Shown here: positions 39,078 to 48,077 of the stretch, one piece after another
How the letters are laid out: each line of letters begins with the position of its first letter
Numbering within the stretch: position 1 is the first letter of the stretch
DNA from: Comamonadaceae bacterium
GTDB lineage: Bacteria; Pseudomonadota; Gammaproteobacteria; Burkholderiales; Burkholderiaceae_C
Reading direction: 5' to 3'
Assembly: GCA_027488255.1 (NCBI GenBank)
Contig: JAIYBZ010000009.1
Location: 111,932-175,931 of the forward strand
Length of the DNA: 64,000 nucleotides
Made by a program: the position numbers and the translations under genes
Notes under the pieces: model-generated
The model's database searches: none
Seen by the model: the letters and a program-made list of their open reading frames with translations, nothing else
What the model was told of the DNA's origin: nothing

Positions 39078-39947
39078 TTAATTAAGCGCTGCCAGCGGAT
39101 AACGTTCGGCCATCAAGGCCTCAATGCCAAACTCTTTGAGCAAGGCCAACAGCCGTTCAGCCGATGCACGTTTTTTCTGGCCGGTGTGTTTGGCCAAAAT
39201 CAGTTCGTTTTTCATGCTGTGCTCCCAACCCACCAACTCGGTGACCGTGACGGAGTAGCCCTGCGATTCGAGGTACAGGCAGCGCAAGACGTTGGTCAGT
39301 TGGCTGCCGACTTCGCGGGTGTGCAGCGGGTGACGCCAAAGTTCGGCCAAGGGGGTGCGCTGCAAATGGAGCGCCTTGTTTTGGTTAAGTGCACGGGCCA
39401 GCTCGGCCTGACAACAGGGCACCAGCACCATGAACTTGGCTTTCTTTTGCAAGCCAAAAGCAATGGCATCGTCGGTCGCCGTGTCGCAGGCGTGCAGCGC
39501 CGTGACCACGTCAATCTGCGCAGGCAAGGCATCGCTTTGCGCCGACTCGGCCACACTCAGGTTGAGGAACTGCATGCGGTCAAAACCCAAGCGCTCTGCC
39601 AGCGACTTGGACGATGCGACCAACTCGCTTCGGGTTTCGATGCCGTAGATCGTCCCGGCGCCCAAATTTTTGAAAAACAAGTCGTAAATGATGAAGCCCA
39701 AATACGACTTGCCGGCGCCATGGTCGGCCAAGGTGGGGCCACTGCCCGTGGCGGGCAATTCGAGCAACAGCTTTTCGATGAACTGGAACAGGTGGTAAAC
39801 CTGCTTGAGTTTGCGCCGTGAGTCTTGGTTCAGCTTGCCGTCGCGCGTGAGGATGTGCAGCTGTTGGAGCAATTCCACAGACTGGCCTGCACGCACTTCA
39901 GGCGGCAAGTCGGTGGCAGAGGGGGCGACTGCGCCGCGTTTTTTCAT
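39078..39947 (-). CDS. SAM-dependent methyltransferase (Methyltransf_32-like)
   Basis: The 289-residue product has a Rossmann methyltransferase core: motif I-like LADHGAGKSYLGFII (about 73-87), the acidic loop GIETRSEL, and ALHACDTATDDAI with LVPCCQAEL, which resembles the Methyltransf_32 family that includes tRNA- and protein-modifying enzymes. The substrate is unknown. Its start overlaps the DUF1415 stop by 4 bases, making it the last gene of the aroK-aroB-dgt run. Confidence 0.75.
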   Translation of the reverse strand: MKKRGAVAPSATDLPPEVRAGQSVELLQQLHILTRDGKLNQDSRRKLKQVYHLFQFIEKLLLELPATGSGPTLADHGAGKSYLGFIIYDLFFKNLGAGTIYGIETRSELVASSKSLAERLGFDRMQFLNLSVAESAQSDALPAQIDVVTALHACDTATDDAIAFGLQKKAKFMVLVPCCQAELARALNQNKALHLQRTPLAELWRHPLHTREVGSQLTNVLRCLYLESQGYSVTVTELVGWEHSMKNELILAKHTGQKKRASAERLLALLKEFGIEALMAERYPLAALN

Positions 39948-40498
39948 GGGGTCGGGCCCACGTCCAGCGCCTTCCAGCCGCTCAAGCCCAGCTTTTCCAA
40001 CGTGGCCATATTGGTTTCATAAATGGTCTCGGCCTCGGGGAATGCCTCCACCGCACGGTCAATGCTCTCTTCGCGCAACAAATGCAGCGTGGGATAAGGG
40101 GAACGGTTGGTGTAATTGGTGATGTCGTCCGGCTCGGTGTCGGCAAACTGAAACTGCGGATGGAAACTGGCCACTTGAAACTCGCCTTCCATGTCGAGCT
40201 CTTGCAAGACGCCATCGGCCTCGTCCAAAAAATCATTGAACTCTAAAAAATCATGCAGCATCTGCGGCACGATGAGCAGCACGGTTTCGCGCGCTTCAGC
40301 TGGCATGGCCGCCATCGCTTGCAGTTGCTCAATCAGTTCGTCGCGCAAACCTTCTAGCCCCTTGGCTTGGCTCACCACGTAATGGATCTGGCCCTTCACA
40401 TGCGGGGCTTTGGCAAAAGGACACAGGTTCAAACCGATCACAGCGCGCTCCAACCAACGCACCGTATCGGCAATTTCAAGGGTGTTCATATCGGTCAT
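39944..40498 (-). CDS. DUF1415 family protein
   Basis: The 184-residue product belongs to DUF1415, of unknown function. Conserved features are VIGLNLCPFAKAP, a YPTLHLLREESIDRA motif and FHPQFQFADTEPDDITNYTNRSP. No signal or membrane segment. The ATG overlaps the MFS stop, and the stop overlaps the methyltransferase start, so it is coupled on both sides. Confidence 0.85.
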   Translation of the reverse strand: MTDMNTLEIADTVRWLERAVIGLNLCPFAKAPHVKGQIHYVVSQAKGLEGLRDELIEQLQAMAAMPAEARETVLLIVPQMLHDFLEFNDFLDEADGVLQELDMEGEFQVASFHPQFQFADTEPDDITNYTNRSPYPTLHLLREESIDRAVEAFPEAETIYETNMATLEKLGLSGWKALDVGPTP

Positions 40499-41793
40499 GG
40501 GCGAGATTGTGCCTGCGCCAGCAAACGACTGGCGAGGCCCGCAAAAGCAGCTCCTAACGCACACGCCGTGACCGTGACCCAAGGCGTGAGGTGCCAGCCT
40601 CCGGCATGCGCAGCGACCGCAGCCACCGCTGGCGGGCCAGCAAATTGGCCCAATGCCGACAACTGTTGAACCCAGCCCACGGTGGTGGCCACTTGCTGCT
40701 CACCCGGGGCCAAGCGCACCGCCAAACTGAACAAGGTGCCCGGCACCAAACCACCCCATCCCGAAAACAACAACACGCCCGCAAAACGCAGCCAAGGCTC
40801 GTCTTGCGTCCATGAGGCAAAGGCGAGCGTGCTGCCCAAAGCCATGGTGGCAAATCCCAGCCACAGCGTGTGTTGAGGCGCCCAACCTCGCTGCAACAGT
40901 CGGCCGGCCGCCATGTTCCCCCCAATATTGACCGCAGCGGCCAAGGCCGAGAGCACGCCCAGCACAGCCCCACTCAGGCCCGCAGTCGCATAAATGGTGG
41001 GCAAGAAACCCACCACGGCAAGCCATTGGCCTGAATACATGGCAAAAGTCAACGCTACCCACCAAGGACCGGGTGCACGCAGGGTTCGAGTCAGTCGGCC
41101 CCATGAACCATGCACACGCTGCACACTTAAAAGACTTGACGGCATTGGCGACTCGGACAAGTCGGACCGCCCGGACCGCCCGGCACCCGGGGTTTGCACC
41201 CCGATCGGCAGAGCCTCCGGCGGCAAGCGCAAAGCATCGTCAGGTGTCCCGTAGTGCAACCACACCGCCATCAGCAAAGACAGCAGGGCAAACAGATCCC
41301 ACCAAGCTGCCCAGCCCCAAACCGGCATGAACAAAGGGCCAATCAACAAGGCCAAGGCCGTACCGGTGGGCATGTAGGCGCCCCAAACCCCCAGCATGCC
41401 ACTGAGGTTTTGGTCAGACACCCAGCGCTTGATCAATGCAGGGGCAGGCAAGGCCACCAGCAAAAAGCCCACGCCCTCGATGACCCTGAAGACCAACAAG
41501 GCCGTTGCCGAAGTGGCCCATGAGCCCAAGCCACTGGCCAAAGCCAACAGGCACAGTCCACGCACCATGCTGCGTTTGAGCCCCATGCCATCGGCCCACA
41601 GACCCATGAACACCGCCAAGCTCAAGCCCGCCAGTTGCACGATGGACAATAAAAATCCAGCCTGCACCAAACTCAGCCCCAACTCGGCCTGCAAGGCGGG
41701 CAAAGCCGGCGGCAGTTTTCCCACTTGCATGGCCGCCACCCCGCCGGCCAACACCACCAACCAAGGCGCGGACACCCGCAGACCCCCGTTCAC
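40495..41793 (-). CDS. Major facilitator superfamily transporter
   Basis: The 432-residue product has about 12 hydrophobic segments and the MFS motif-A-like GLWADGMGLKRSM after helix 2, with a central loop (about 195-230) between the two halves. The substrate is unknown; the layout resembles CynX/NimT-like carriers, which is only a suggestion. It overlaps dgt and DUF1415 by 4 bases each. It resides in the inner membrane. Confidence 0.85.
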   Translation of the reverse strand: MNGGLRVSAPWLVVLAGGVAAMQVGKLPPALPALQAELGLSLVQAGFLLSIVQLAGLSLAVFMGLWADGMGLKRSMVRGLCLLALASGLGSWATSATALLVFRVIEGVGFLLVALPAPALIKRWVSDQNLSGMLGVWGAYMPTGTALALLIGPLFMPVWGWAAWWDLFALLSLLMAVWLHYGTPDDALRLPPEALPIGVQTPGAGRSGRSDLSESPMPSSLLSVQRVHGSWGRLTRTLRAPGPWWVALTFAMYSGQWLAVVGFLPTIYATAGLSGAVLGVLSALAAAVNIGGNMAAGRLLQRGWAPQHTLWLGFATMALGSTLAFASWTQDEPWLRFAGVLLFSGWGGLVPGTLFSLAVRLAPGEQQVATTVGWVQQLSALGQFAGPPAVAAVAAHAGGWHLTPWVTVTACALGAAFAGLASRLLAQAQSRP

Positions 41794-42968
41794 AGCAGCC
41801 TGCGCCCCGTTAAGCGTTCGTGCTCACGCAGAGCAAACCGATCGGTCATGCCGGCGATGTAATCGGCCACCGAGCGTGGCAAGTCGGCGCCCGCCGCAAA
41901 GTCGGCCGACATTTCAGCCGGTTGCCGGACATACACCTCAAACAATTCGCGCACCACTTGTTGCGCAAGCCCGGTGGTCTCCATCACTTGGGGATGGCGG
42001 TACAAGTGGTCGAATAAGAATTTTTTGAGTGCGCTGCTGCGCGCTTTCATGTCCTCACTGAAGGACACCAAGGGTCCGGCCAAGCGCGCTTCGTCGACCG
42101 AGTTGACGCCCACAGATTTCACCGCATCTTGGGTGGTGAGAATCACGTCGTACACCTGATCACTCAACATCAAGCGAATGGTTTCATACAGCGCACGGCG
42201 AGGTTTATCGGCCAGCGCGGGGTGCTCGGCCATCGCCTGTTGGTGGTAGTGCGCAAAGAGCGGCACCTCTGTCAATTGCGCGACGGTGATCAAGCCCGAA
42301 CGCACCCCGTCGTCGATGTCGTGGGCGTTGTAAGCAATCGCGTCGGCCAAATTGCACAACTGGGCTTCCAGGCTGGGCTGAGTTCGCTCCAGAAACCGCC
42401 GACCCACACCACCGGGCTGGGTCAACTCCAAGTGCTCGGCATTGGCACGTGAGCAATGTTTGAGCACGCCTTCACGGGTTTCAAAACTCAAATTCAACCC
42501 GTCAAATTCGGGGTAACGCTCTTCCAACTGGTCCACCACACGCAGGCTTTGCAGGTTGTGCTCGAACCCCCCGTGGTCGGCCATGCAGTCGTTCAGCGCA
42601 TCTTGTCCTGCATGGCCAAACGGCGTGTGACCCAAGTCATGCGCCAGCGCGATGGCTTCCACCAAATCCTCATTCAGACCCCAGACCCGGGCAATCGACC
42701 GACCCAGTTGCGCCACCTCCAGGGAATGCGTCAAGCGCGTGCGAAACAAATCACCTTCGTGGTTCAGAAAGACTTGGGTTTTGTAAACCAAGCGCCGAAA
42801 GGCGGTGGAGTGAACGATACGGTCACGGTCGCGCTGAAAGGCATTGCGCGTGGGCGCCAAGGGCTCTGCAAAACGCCGCCCCCGCGTTTTCGCGGGATCG
42901 CAGGCCAAGCGAGACAAACGGCCCATCGAGACCTCGGTCAACACAGGGGGGTCTGCTGAAAACAGCAT
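41790..42968 (-). CDS. dgt: Deoxyguanosinetriphosphate triphosphohydrolase-like HD protein
   Basis: Dgt-like enzymes hydrolyse dNTPs to nucleosides and triphosphate. The 392-residue product has the HD site with His81 (THSLEVAQ), H110-D111 and His114 in AHDLGHTPFGH, and the SLRVV/FEHNLQSL region. The ATG at 42968 is chosen; a TTG at 42983 that overlaps the aroB stop is possible. It is 11 bases after aroB. Confidence 0.93.
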   Translation of the reverse strand: MLFSADPPVLTEVSMGRLSRLACDPAKTRGRRFAEPLAPTRNAFQRDRDRIVHSTAFRRLVYKTQVFLNHEGDLFRTRLTHSLEVAQLGRSIARVWGLNEDLVEAIALAHDLGHTPFGHAGQDALNDCMADHGGFEHNLQSLRVVDQLEERYPEFDGLNLSFETREGVLKHCSRANAEHLELTQPGGVGRRFLERTQPSLEAQLCNLADAIAYNAHDIDDGVRSGLITVAQLTEVPLFAHYHQQAMAEHPALADKPRRALYETIRLMLSDQVYDVILTTQDAVKSVGVNSVDEARLAGPLVSFSEDMKARSSALKKFLFDHLYRHPQVMETTGLAQQVVRELFEVYVRQPAEMSADFAAGADLPRSVADYIAGMTDRFALREHERLTGRRLL

Positions 42969-42979
42969 GGCTGTGCCGC

Positions 42980-44092
42980 TCAAGCGCAGCAGTCGTCAAT
43001 CACCGCGCGGACCAGCGCATCGGGTGCACCGCACACCGTTGCTTTGCCGGGACCGTCGATGACGACAAATTGAATATCGCCTGCAATGGCTTTTTTGTCC
43101 AAACGCATGTGCGCGAGGTAGTGCCCGGCGTTGTCTGAGGCATCAATTACCGGGCCACGAACGGGCAGGCCGGCGCGCTCGATCAGCGCCCGCAGACGCG
43201 CTACAAAAGCCGCATCCACTCGGCCCAAGCGACAAGACAACTCGGCGGCCATGACCATGCCACACCCCACGGCCTCGCCGTGCAGCCAAACCCCAAACCC
43301 CAAACCCGCCTCGATGGCGTGGCCAAAGGTGTGACCAAAATTCAAAATGGCCCGCAAGCCCGCTTCGCGTTCGTCCTGCCCCACCACTTCGGCTTTGATT
43401 TCGCAACTGCGTTTGACCGCATGGGCCAAGGCTTGTGGGTCTTGCCGCATCAGGTCATCGATGTGGGCTTCAATCCATTGCAAAAATGCCATATCAGCAA
43501 TCGGCCCATATTTGATGACTTCGGCCAAGCCTGCGCTCAACTCACGCGGCGGCAAGGTGGCCAAGGTATTCAAATCGCAAACCACTCTGACCGGCTGGTA
43601 AAAAGCCCCAATCATGTTTTTACCCAAGGGGTGGTTGATGGCCGTTTTGCCGCCCACCGACGAGTCCACTTGAGAAAGCAAGGTCGTGGGCACTTGAACA
43701 AAAGGCACGCCACGCATATAACTGGCAGCGGCAAAACCGGTCATGTCGCCAATGACGCCACCGCCCAAGGCCAATAAAACGGTTTTTCGGTCACAGCCTT
43801 TGGACAGCAATGCATCAAAAATAAGCTGAAGGGTCTGCCAATCTTTGTGCGCTTCGCCATCGGGCAACACCACCGTCTCGATCTGCTTGAAATGGGTGGC
43901 AATGGCCCTGCGCAAAGTGGCTTCGTAGAGCGGGGCAATGGTCTCGTTGGTCACGATCACGGCCGTTTGCGCCTTGGGCAAATGCGCCCAAGTTTCGGCA
44001 CGGCTCAACAGCCCTTGGCCAATGTGAATGTCGTAACTGCGGTCGTCCAGCGAAATGGCGACTTGCTCAAAGGTAAAAGTTTGCTCAGACAT
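42980..44092 (-). CDS. aroB: 3-dehydroquinate synthase
   Basis: AroB makes 3-dehydroquinate from DAHP, second step of the shikimate pathway. The 370-residue product has the NAD-binding DGEAHK and [14 protein letters not shown] motifs and the zinc ligands in [11 protein letters not shown] and HGEAVGCGM. The ATG at 44092 lies 32 bases past aroK. Confidence 0.96.
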   Translation of the reverse strand: MSEQTFTFEQVAISLDDRSYDIHIGQGLLSRAETWAHLPKAQTAVIVTNETIAPLYEATLRRAIATHFKQIETVVLPDGEAHKDWQTLQLIFDALLSKGCDRKTVLLALGGGVIGDMTGFAAASYMRGVPFVQVPTTLLSQVDSSVGGKTAINHPLGKNMIGAFYQPVRVVCDLNTLATLPPRELSAGLAEVIKYGPIADMAFLQWIEAHIDDLMRQDPQALAHAVKRSCEIKAEVVGQDEREAGLRAILNFGHTFGHAIEAGLGFGVWLHGEAVGCGMVMAAELSCRLGRVDAAFVARLRALIERAGLPVRGPVIDASDNAGHYLAHMRLDKKAIAGDIQFVVIDGPGKATVCGAPDALVRAVIDDCCA

Positions 44093-44124
44093 AGTGGCCG
44101 AGTGTAGGGGCATTGCGCCGGGGT

Positions 44125-44688
44125 TCAAGGGTTTGCAGCCGGCAATTGCGAGGTGGGTGCATCTGGCCGGCTGGGCAAGCGCCCGGCCAACTCCAGTTGC
44201 ATGATGATCATGTTGACCAAGGTGGCCACCGAAGGACGGCCGGTTTCGATCACGAAATGCGCCGCCTCTCGGTACAAGGGATCTCGCGTTTCAAACAAGG
44301 TGCGCAAACGGTTGAGAGGATCTTCCACCTGCAACAAAGGGCGCGCTGTGTCGTGACGAACTCGGCGAAACACATCTTCAGGTGCCGAGCGCAGATAAAT
44401 CACATGGCCTCGCTCGTGCAGATGTCGGCGATTGGCTTCGCGCAATACCGCACCGCCACCCGTGGCAATGACCCCGACATGCGATTGGGTCAATTCGTCG
44501 AGCACCTGCTGTTCAACATCGCGAAAACTGTCCTCTCCTTCGCGGGCAAAGAACTCCCGAATCGAGCAGCCCAGTTGCTGCTCAATCACATGGTCTGAAT
44601 CTACAAAAGGCAGGCCGAGTCGCCGCCCAAGTTGCCGACCAATGGTGGTTTTGCCAGAGCCCGGAAGGCCCACAAAGATGATGCTCAA
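44125..44688 (-). CDS. aroK: Shikimate kinase
   Basis: AroK phosphorylates shikimate at the 3-hydroxyl. The product has the P-loop GLPGSGKTT near the N-terminus, the DSD shikimate-binding residues in [10 protein letters not shown], RxxE (FRDVEQQV) and the GGGAVLR motif. No ATG is placed correctly: I chose TTG at 44688, preceded by GTGAG at 6 bases, giving 187 residues; GTG at 44724 (199 residues) is the alternative. It leads the aroK-aroB-dgt run. Confidence 0.92.
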   Translation of the reverse strand: MSIIFVGLPGSGKTTIGRQLGRRLGLPFVDSDHVIEQQLGCSIREFFAREGEDSFRDVEQQVLDELTQSHVGVIATGGGAVLREANRRHLHERGHVIYLRSAPEDVFRRVRHDTARPLLQVEDPLNRLRTLFETRDPLYREAAHFVIETGRPSVATLVNMIIMQLELAGRLPSRPDAPTSQLPAANP

Positions 44689-44851
44689 AACAGTCTCACA
44701 GGGGATGAAAGAGAGTGGCCCCACTCCGAAAAAGGGCAGGCTTTCTCAAGCCCCAAGTGTATTCGACCGCTTGTCGCGAAAAAGTGCCTGCCCCCCGCGG
44801 GAATGGCCCAGAAGGACTGCCCGCGAAGGACCGCCCAGAGCAAGACAGCGT

Positions 44852-46378
44852 TCAAGGACGACCGTCTGCGATCACCCGAGGGGTTAAGAAGATCAACAAT
44901 TCGCTTTTGCGTCGGGTCTGGTCGCGTTTGCGAAACAACCACCCCAAGCCGGGCAACTCGCCCAAGCCGGGCACTTTGGCCTCGTCATGGCGATCGGTTT
45001 CTTCGTAAATTCCGCCCAAAACCACCGTGCCCCCGTCCTCCACCCGCACCTGCGTTCTCACATGCTTGGTGTTGATGGCATAGCCCGCCGGCGTGATTTG
45101 CCCCACGCTGTCTCGGTTCACATCCACCTCCAAAACGACCGAGCCATCTGGCGTGATCTGCGGCGTCACTTCAAGCTTGAGGTTGGCTTTGCGAAATGAG
45201 ATCGCCGTCACCCCATTGCCTGCCGAGGTTTGGTAGGGCAATTCGGTGCCTTGCTCAATCAAGGCCTTGGTCTGATCGGCGGTCACCACCCGAGGCCGCG
45301 ACACCACTTTGCCCAAGCCCGATGCCTCCAAAGCCGAAATCTCCACATTGATAAACCGATCTGCCGCGGCATTGAACAAAGACACCGCAAAGGTGGACGG
45401 GCTGTTCAGCGTCTGGCCTGCCAGGCCCGCCGGCAAGTTGACTTGATTGCCAGACACCGTCCCCGCCGCAGTGGCCGCATTGGTGGCGCCCACACTGAGC
45501 TGATGTGCGCTTCCCTGCACTTTCAAAGGAATCGCCATGCCAGCGCCCAGCCGCACCCCCAGTGACTGCCCAAACTGGTCATCGGCTTCGACGATACGGG
45601 CTTCGATCAAGATTTGCCGCACGGGCACATCCAGTTGGATCAACATTTTTTCCAGATCGACCAAGCGGGCGGGCAAGTCTGAAATAAAGATCTGGTTGGT
45701 TCGCGGTTCCGCCAACACACTCCCTCGCGCACTCAACCAACGTCCCGCCACGCTGCCCGCTGCACCCCCCTGCAAACGTTGCGCCACATCCGTGGCACGG
45801 GCATATTGCAAACGCAGCGAGAGCATGGCCAGTGGGCTCACCGCCTCCAAGGCCGATTGGGCTTCGTGCATTCTTTTTTCATGAAGCTCCCACTCGCCTG
45901 GCTTGGACACCCACAACACCCTCCCCTCTTGGCGTGTCACCAGTCCTTTCGACTGCAACACGATGTTCAAGGCTTGCCGCCAAGGCACTTGGTTCAGCCG
46001 CACTGTGACGACGCCACTCACGCCGTCGGTCGCCACAATATTGGCGCCTGAAAAATCGGCAAACACCTGCAGCAGCGCTTTGATGTCGATGTTTTGAAAA
46101 TTCAAACTGATCGGCTGATCGCTCAACACCCCCTCAGCCGCAGGCTGGCTGGTCTGGTCGGGTGATGGGCCACTGGATGTCAAGCCGACCGGGGAGGATG
46201 GTGGTGAAGCCGACGTTTGCGCGGCTGCGGGCATGGCCACGATGATGGCCAAGATCAAGCTGCTCAAAAACAAGCGAAATGGAATTGGCTGCACACTGAC
46301 CACGCCGAACCTGCTGAACAATTTCACGCTCAGTCCTTTGGCAAGAACGAGTACCAAAAGACCGCATGAACGACTCAT
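44852..46378 (-). CDS. pilQ: Type IV pilus secretin PilQ, short form without AMIN domains
   Basis: PilQ forms the outer-membrane pore for the type IV pilus. The product has 508 residues, against roughly 700 or more in typical PilQ. After a signal peptide ending AAAQ, only a short linker (about 55-85) precedes the STN-like domain (ISLNFQNIDIKALLQVFADFSG), then a secretin N1-like region and the secretin domain (GLGKVVSRPRVV, VEDGGTVVLGGIYEE, GLGWLFRKR). No AMIN repeat fits. ATG 46378 overlaps the preceding stop and has GGAAG upstream; GTG 46327 with AAGGA is a credible alternative. Confidence 0.92.
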   Translation of the reverse strand: MSRSCGLLVLVLAKGLSVKLFSRFGVVSVQPIPFRLFLSSLILAIIVAMPAAAQTSASPPSSPVGLTSSGPSPDQTSQPAAEGVLSDQPISLNFQNIDIKALLQVFADFSGANIVATDGVSGVVTVRLNQVPWRQALNIVLQSKGLVTRQEGRVLWVSKPGEWELHEKRMHEAQSALEAVSPLAMLSLRLQYARATDVAQRLQGGAAGSVAGRWLSARGSVLAEPRTNQIFISDLPARLVDLEKMLIQLDVPVRQILIEARIVEADDQFGQSLGVRLGAGMAIPLKVQGSAHQLSVGATNAATAAGTVSGNQVNLPAGLAGQTLNSPSTFAVSLFNAAADRFINVEISALEASGLGKVVSRPRVVTADQTKALIEQGTELPYQTSAGNGVTAISFRKANLKLEVTPQITPDGSVVLEVDVNRDSVGQITPAGYAINTKHVRTQVRVEDGGTVVLGGIYEETDRHDEAKVPGLGELPGLGWLFRKRDQTRRKSELLIFLTPRVIADGRP

Positions 46379-47499
46379 TTGTTGCTTCCTGGTTTGGCTG
46401 CTTCGTGACCCACAGGCCAATCCAGCAAAAAGGCTGCCCCTTGCGGCACTTGCAAACGCACACCCGCATCGGTGATGGCGGCCACGCGATGCCCCTCTTG
46501 AGTGACGCGTTGCCCCAAACCAACCCGGGCCCAGTGGCTTCCCGCCATCAAAATCGCCTGTCGATTCGCCCCTTGCTGCCACAGCCCAACCAAGCGGACC
46601 TGTGCCAATGGCCACTGACGGGGGTCTTTCGACAAATACGTCTCAAGCGCTACACCCGCGTCTGCCCCAGAGGCAGCCAGTGGGACGCCGCCCAGCGCAG
46701 GCGGAACGGATGCCAACTCGAACGATGGCTTTGCAAATACAGCGGGCAAAAGTGGGGTTGTTAGACGCTGTTCAAACAGCGCAAATGCACGCCAAGCTCT
46801 TTCAGCCTGCAGGGGCTCGGCGATGTCCAAGGGCCGCATCCAGACGCGCAACACCGCCTCGATTTGAACTTCTCCTCGCGTGGCCGTTGCGACCATGCTG
46901 ATTTTGTCGATCGAGCACCAAACGCCCGAGTCGGCCAAGGCCTCCCACGCGCTGGCCCAATCTTCAAAACGCCCCAACACGCGCACCAAAAGGGCTTGGC
47001 TTGGCAAGGGATGGACCTGCGCTGGCGGAATGGGGGAATTGGTGTTGGTGTTGGTGTTGGTTTTGGTGCTGGTGTGTGCAATGGGGTTCGGCAGTGGGCG
47101 CATGAGCAGCCATTGAAGACCTTGCCGCGCCAACGCTTGGTGCACATCTGTCCACACCTGACCCAGTTGCAATGGCCCTGGCAAGCTCGCCAAGCGGTGG
47201 GGGAAATCTGCGGGAAACAGCGGTACTTGCGGCACATCAGGCATCACTGGCGATACAGGCCGGGCTGCCAGTTGTTGCTGAAGTTGCGTGAGGTCTTGTT
47301 TGACGCGCGCCTGCTGGTCCAAGACCTGTGACAGCAGCAGCCCGACACCCCCCGCTCCGACGGCAAAGCCGGCCAAAGCAAACCCCCATCGCCGCAAAAC
47401 CCGCTCAGCCCGCCATTGCCATTGCCACCACAGCCATGCCCTGTTGCCAGACTGTTGGCTCGTGTGGTCTGGGTGACGAGTATTGAAAACCATACTCAT
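46375..47499 (-). CDS. PilO-PilP fusion protein
   Basis: The 374-residue product appears to join two pilus alignment proteins. Residues 39-58 form a transmembrane helix followed by a coiled region and, at about 168-222, a PilO-like ferredoxin fold (LLVRVLGRFEDWASAWEALA). Residues about 285-352 match the PilP domain (LETY..., PLAQVRLVGLWQQG, ARVGLGQRV, AITDAGVRLQV). A TNTNTN linker repeat lies at 146-154. PilP is normally a separate lipoprotein; here no lipobox exists and the PilO helix would be the anchor. No separate pilP is present between this gene and pilQ. Confidence 0.78.
   Translation of the reverse strand: MSMVFNTRHPDHTSQQSGNRAWLWWQWQWRAERVLRRWGFALAGFAVGAGGVGLLLSQVLDQQARVKQDLTQLQQQLAARPVSPVMPDVPQVPLFPADFPHRLASLPGPLQLGQVWTDVHQALARQGLQWLLMRPLPNPIAHTSTKTNTNTNTNSPIPPAQVHPLPSQALLVRVLGRFEDWASAWEALADSGVWCSIDKISMVATATRGEVQIEAVLRVWMRPLDIAEPLQAERAWRAFALFEQRLTTPLLPAVFAKPSFELASVPPALGGVPLAASGADAGVALETYLSKDPRQWPLAQVRLVGLWQQGANRQAILMAGSHWARVGLGQRVTQEGHRVAAITDAGVRLQVPQGAAFLLDWPVGHEAAKPGSNK
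47041..47076 (-). repeat. Hexanucleotide repeat in the PilO-PilP gene
   Basis: Three perfect and three imperfect GGTGTT units (plus strand) encode Thr-Asn pairs in the PilO half. The unit is 6 bases, so copy-number change keeps the frame. Confidence 0.8.
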
Positions 47500-48077
47500 G
47501 GCCGGGCAACCACAGCGGGCGCGGGTGCATGGGTCACGTCACTCGGTGCTGCAGGCCATGGCGCTTGCCAAACAAAGCTTGTGGTGCCTTGTACCCCGCT
47601 GGTCATGCTGACCAAATGCAAGGGCTGCTGGAGAGAATCTGACAACCTCTGCCGGCTCTCGGGCAGCGCCTGCGCGCGGTGGGTGGTGCCTTGCAACTCG
47701 ATCTTCAAGGCTTCCGCTTGCATTCTTTCGAGCCGAAGACCACTCGCTTGAGCCTCATCTTGCAAGGACTCGTGCCAATCAACCCAAGCCCGCTGGTGCT
47801 GTTGAATGCGCTGCCACTGTTGCCAATGCGCGAAATGCTGATGCACTTGAAGCTGTCTGTGTTGTGCGGCTTTTGTTTGTTGCGTTTGCACGACCCAGCG
47901 GGCCTGCAACACCTGGAGTTCCTCTTGCATTCGGAGTGTCTGAACACCCAGCCCTAGCAGCGCTACCCAAGCCAGCCCAGCCCCTAGCGCCAACCCCGCC
48001 AAGCTGGTCCAACTTTGGTGCCGCCTTTTTTGCTGCCGCGACAAGCTGGGGTATTGAAGTAAGTTGAGTGCACGCAT
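47496..48077 (-). CDS. pilN: Type IV pilus alignment protein PilN
   Basis: PilN is an inner-membrane protein that pairs with PilO and, through its N-terminal peptide, with PilM. The 193-residue product opens RALNLLQYPSLSRQQKRR, similar to the INLLPyR-type PilN peptide, has one helix (about 27-46), then a glutamine-rich coiled coil and a short fold. The first ATG is at 48077, overlapping the pilM stop by one base; GTG codons lie just upstream. Conservation is modest, position supports it. Confidence 0.82.
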   Translation of the reverse strand: MRALNLLQYPSLSRQQKRRHQSWTSLAGLALGAGLAWVALLGLGVQTLRMQEELQVLQARWVVQTQQTKAAQHRQLQVHQHFAHWQQWQRIQQHQRAWVDWHESLQDEAQASGLRLERMQAEALKIELQGTTHRAQALPESRQRLSDSLQQPLHLVSMTSGVQGTTSFVWQAPWPAAPSDVTHAPAPAVVARP

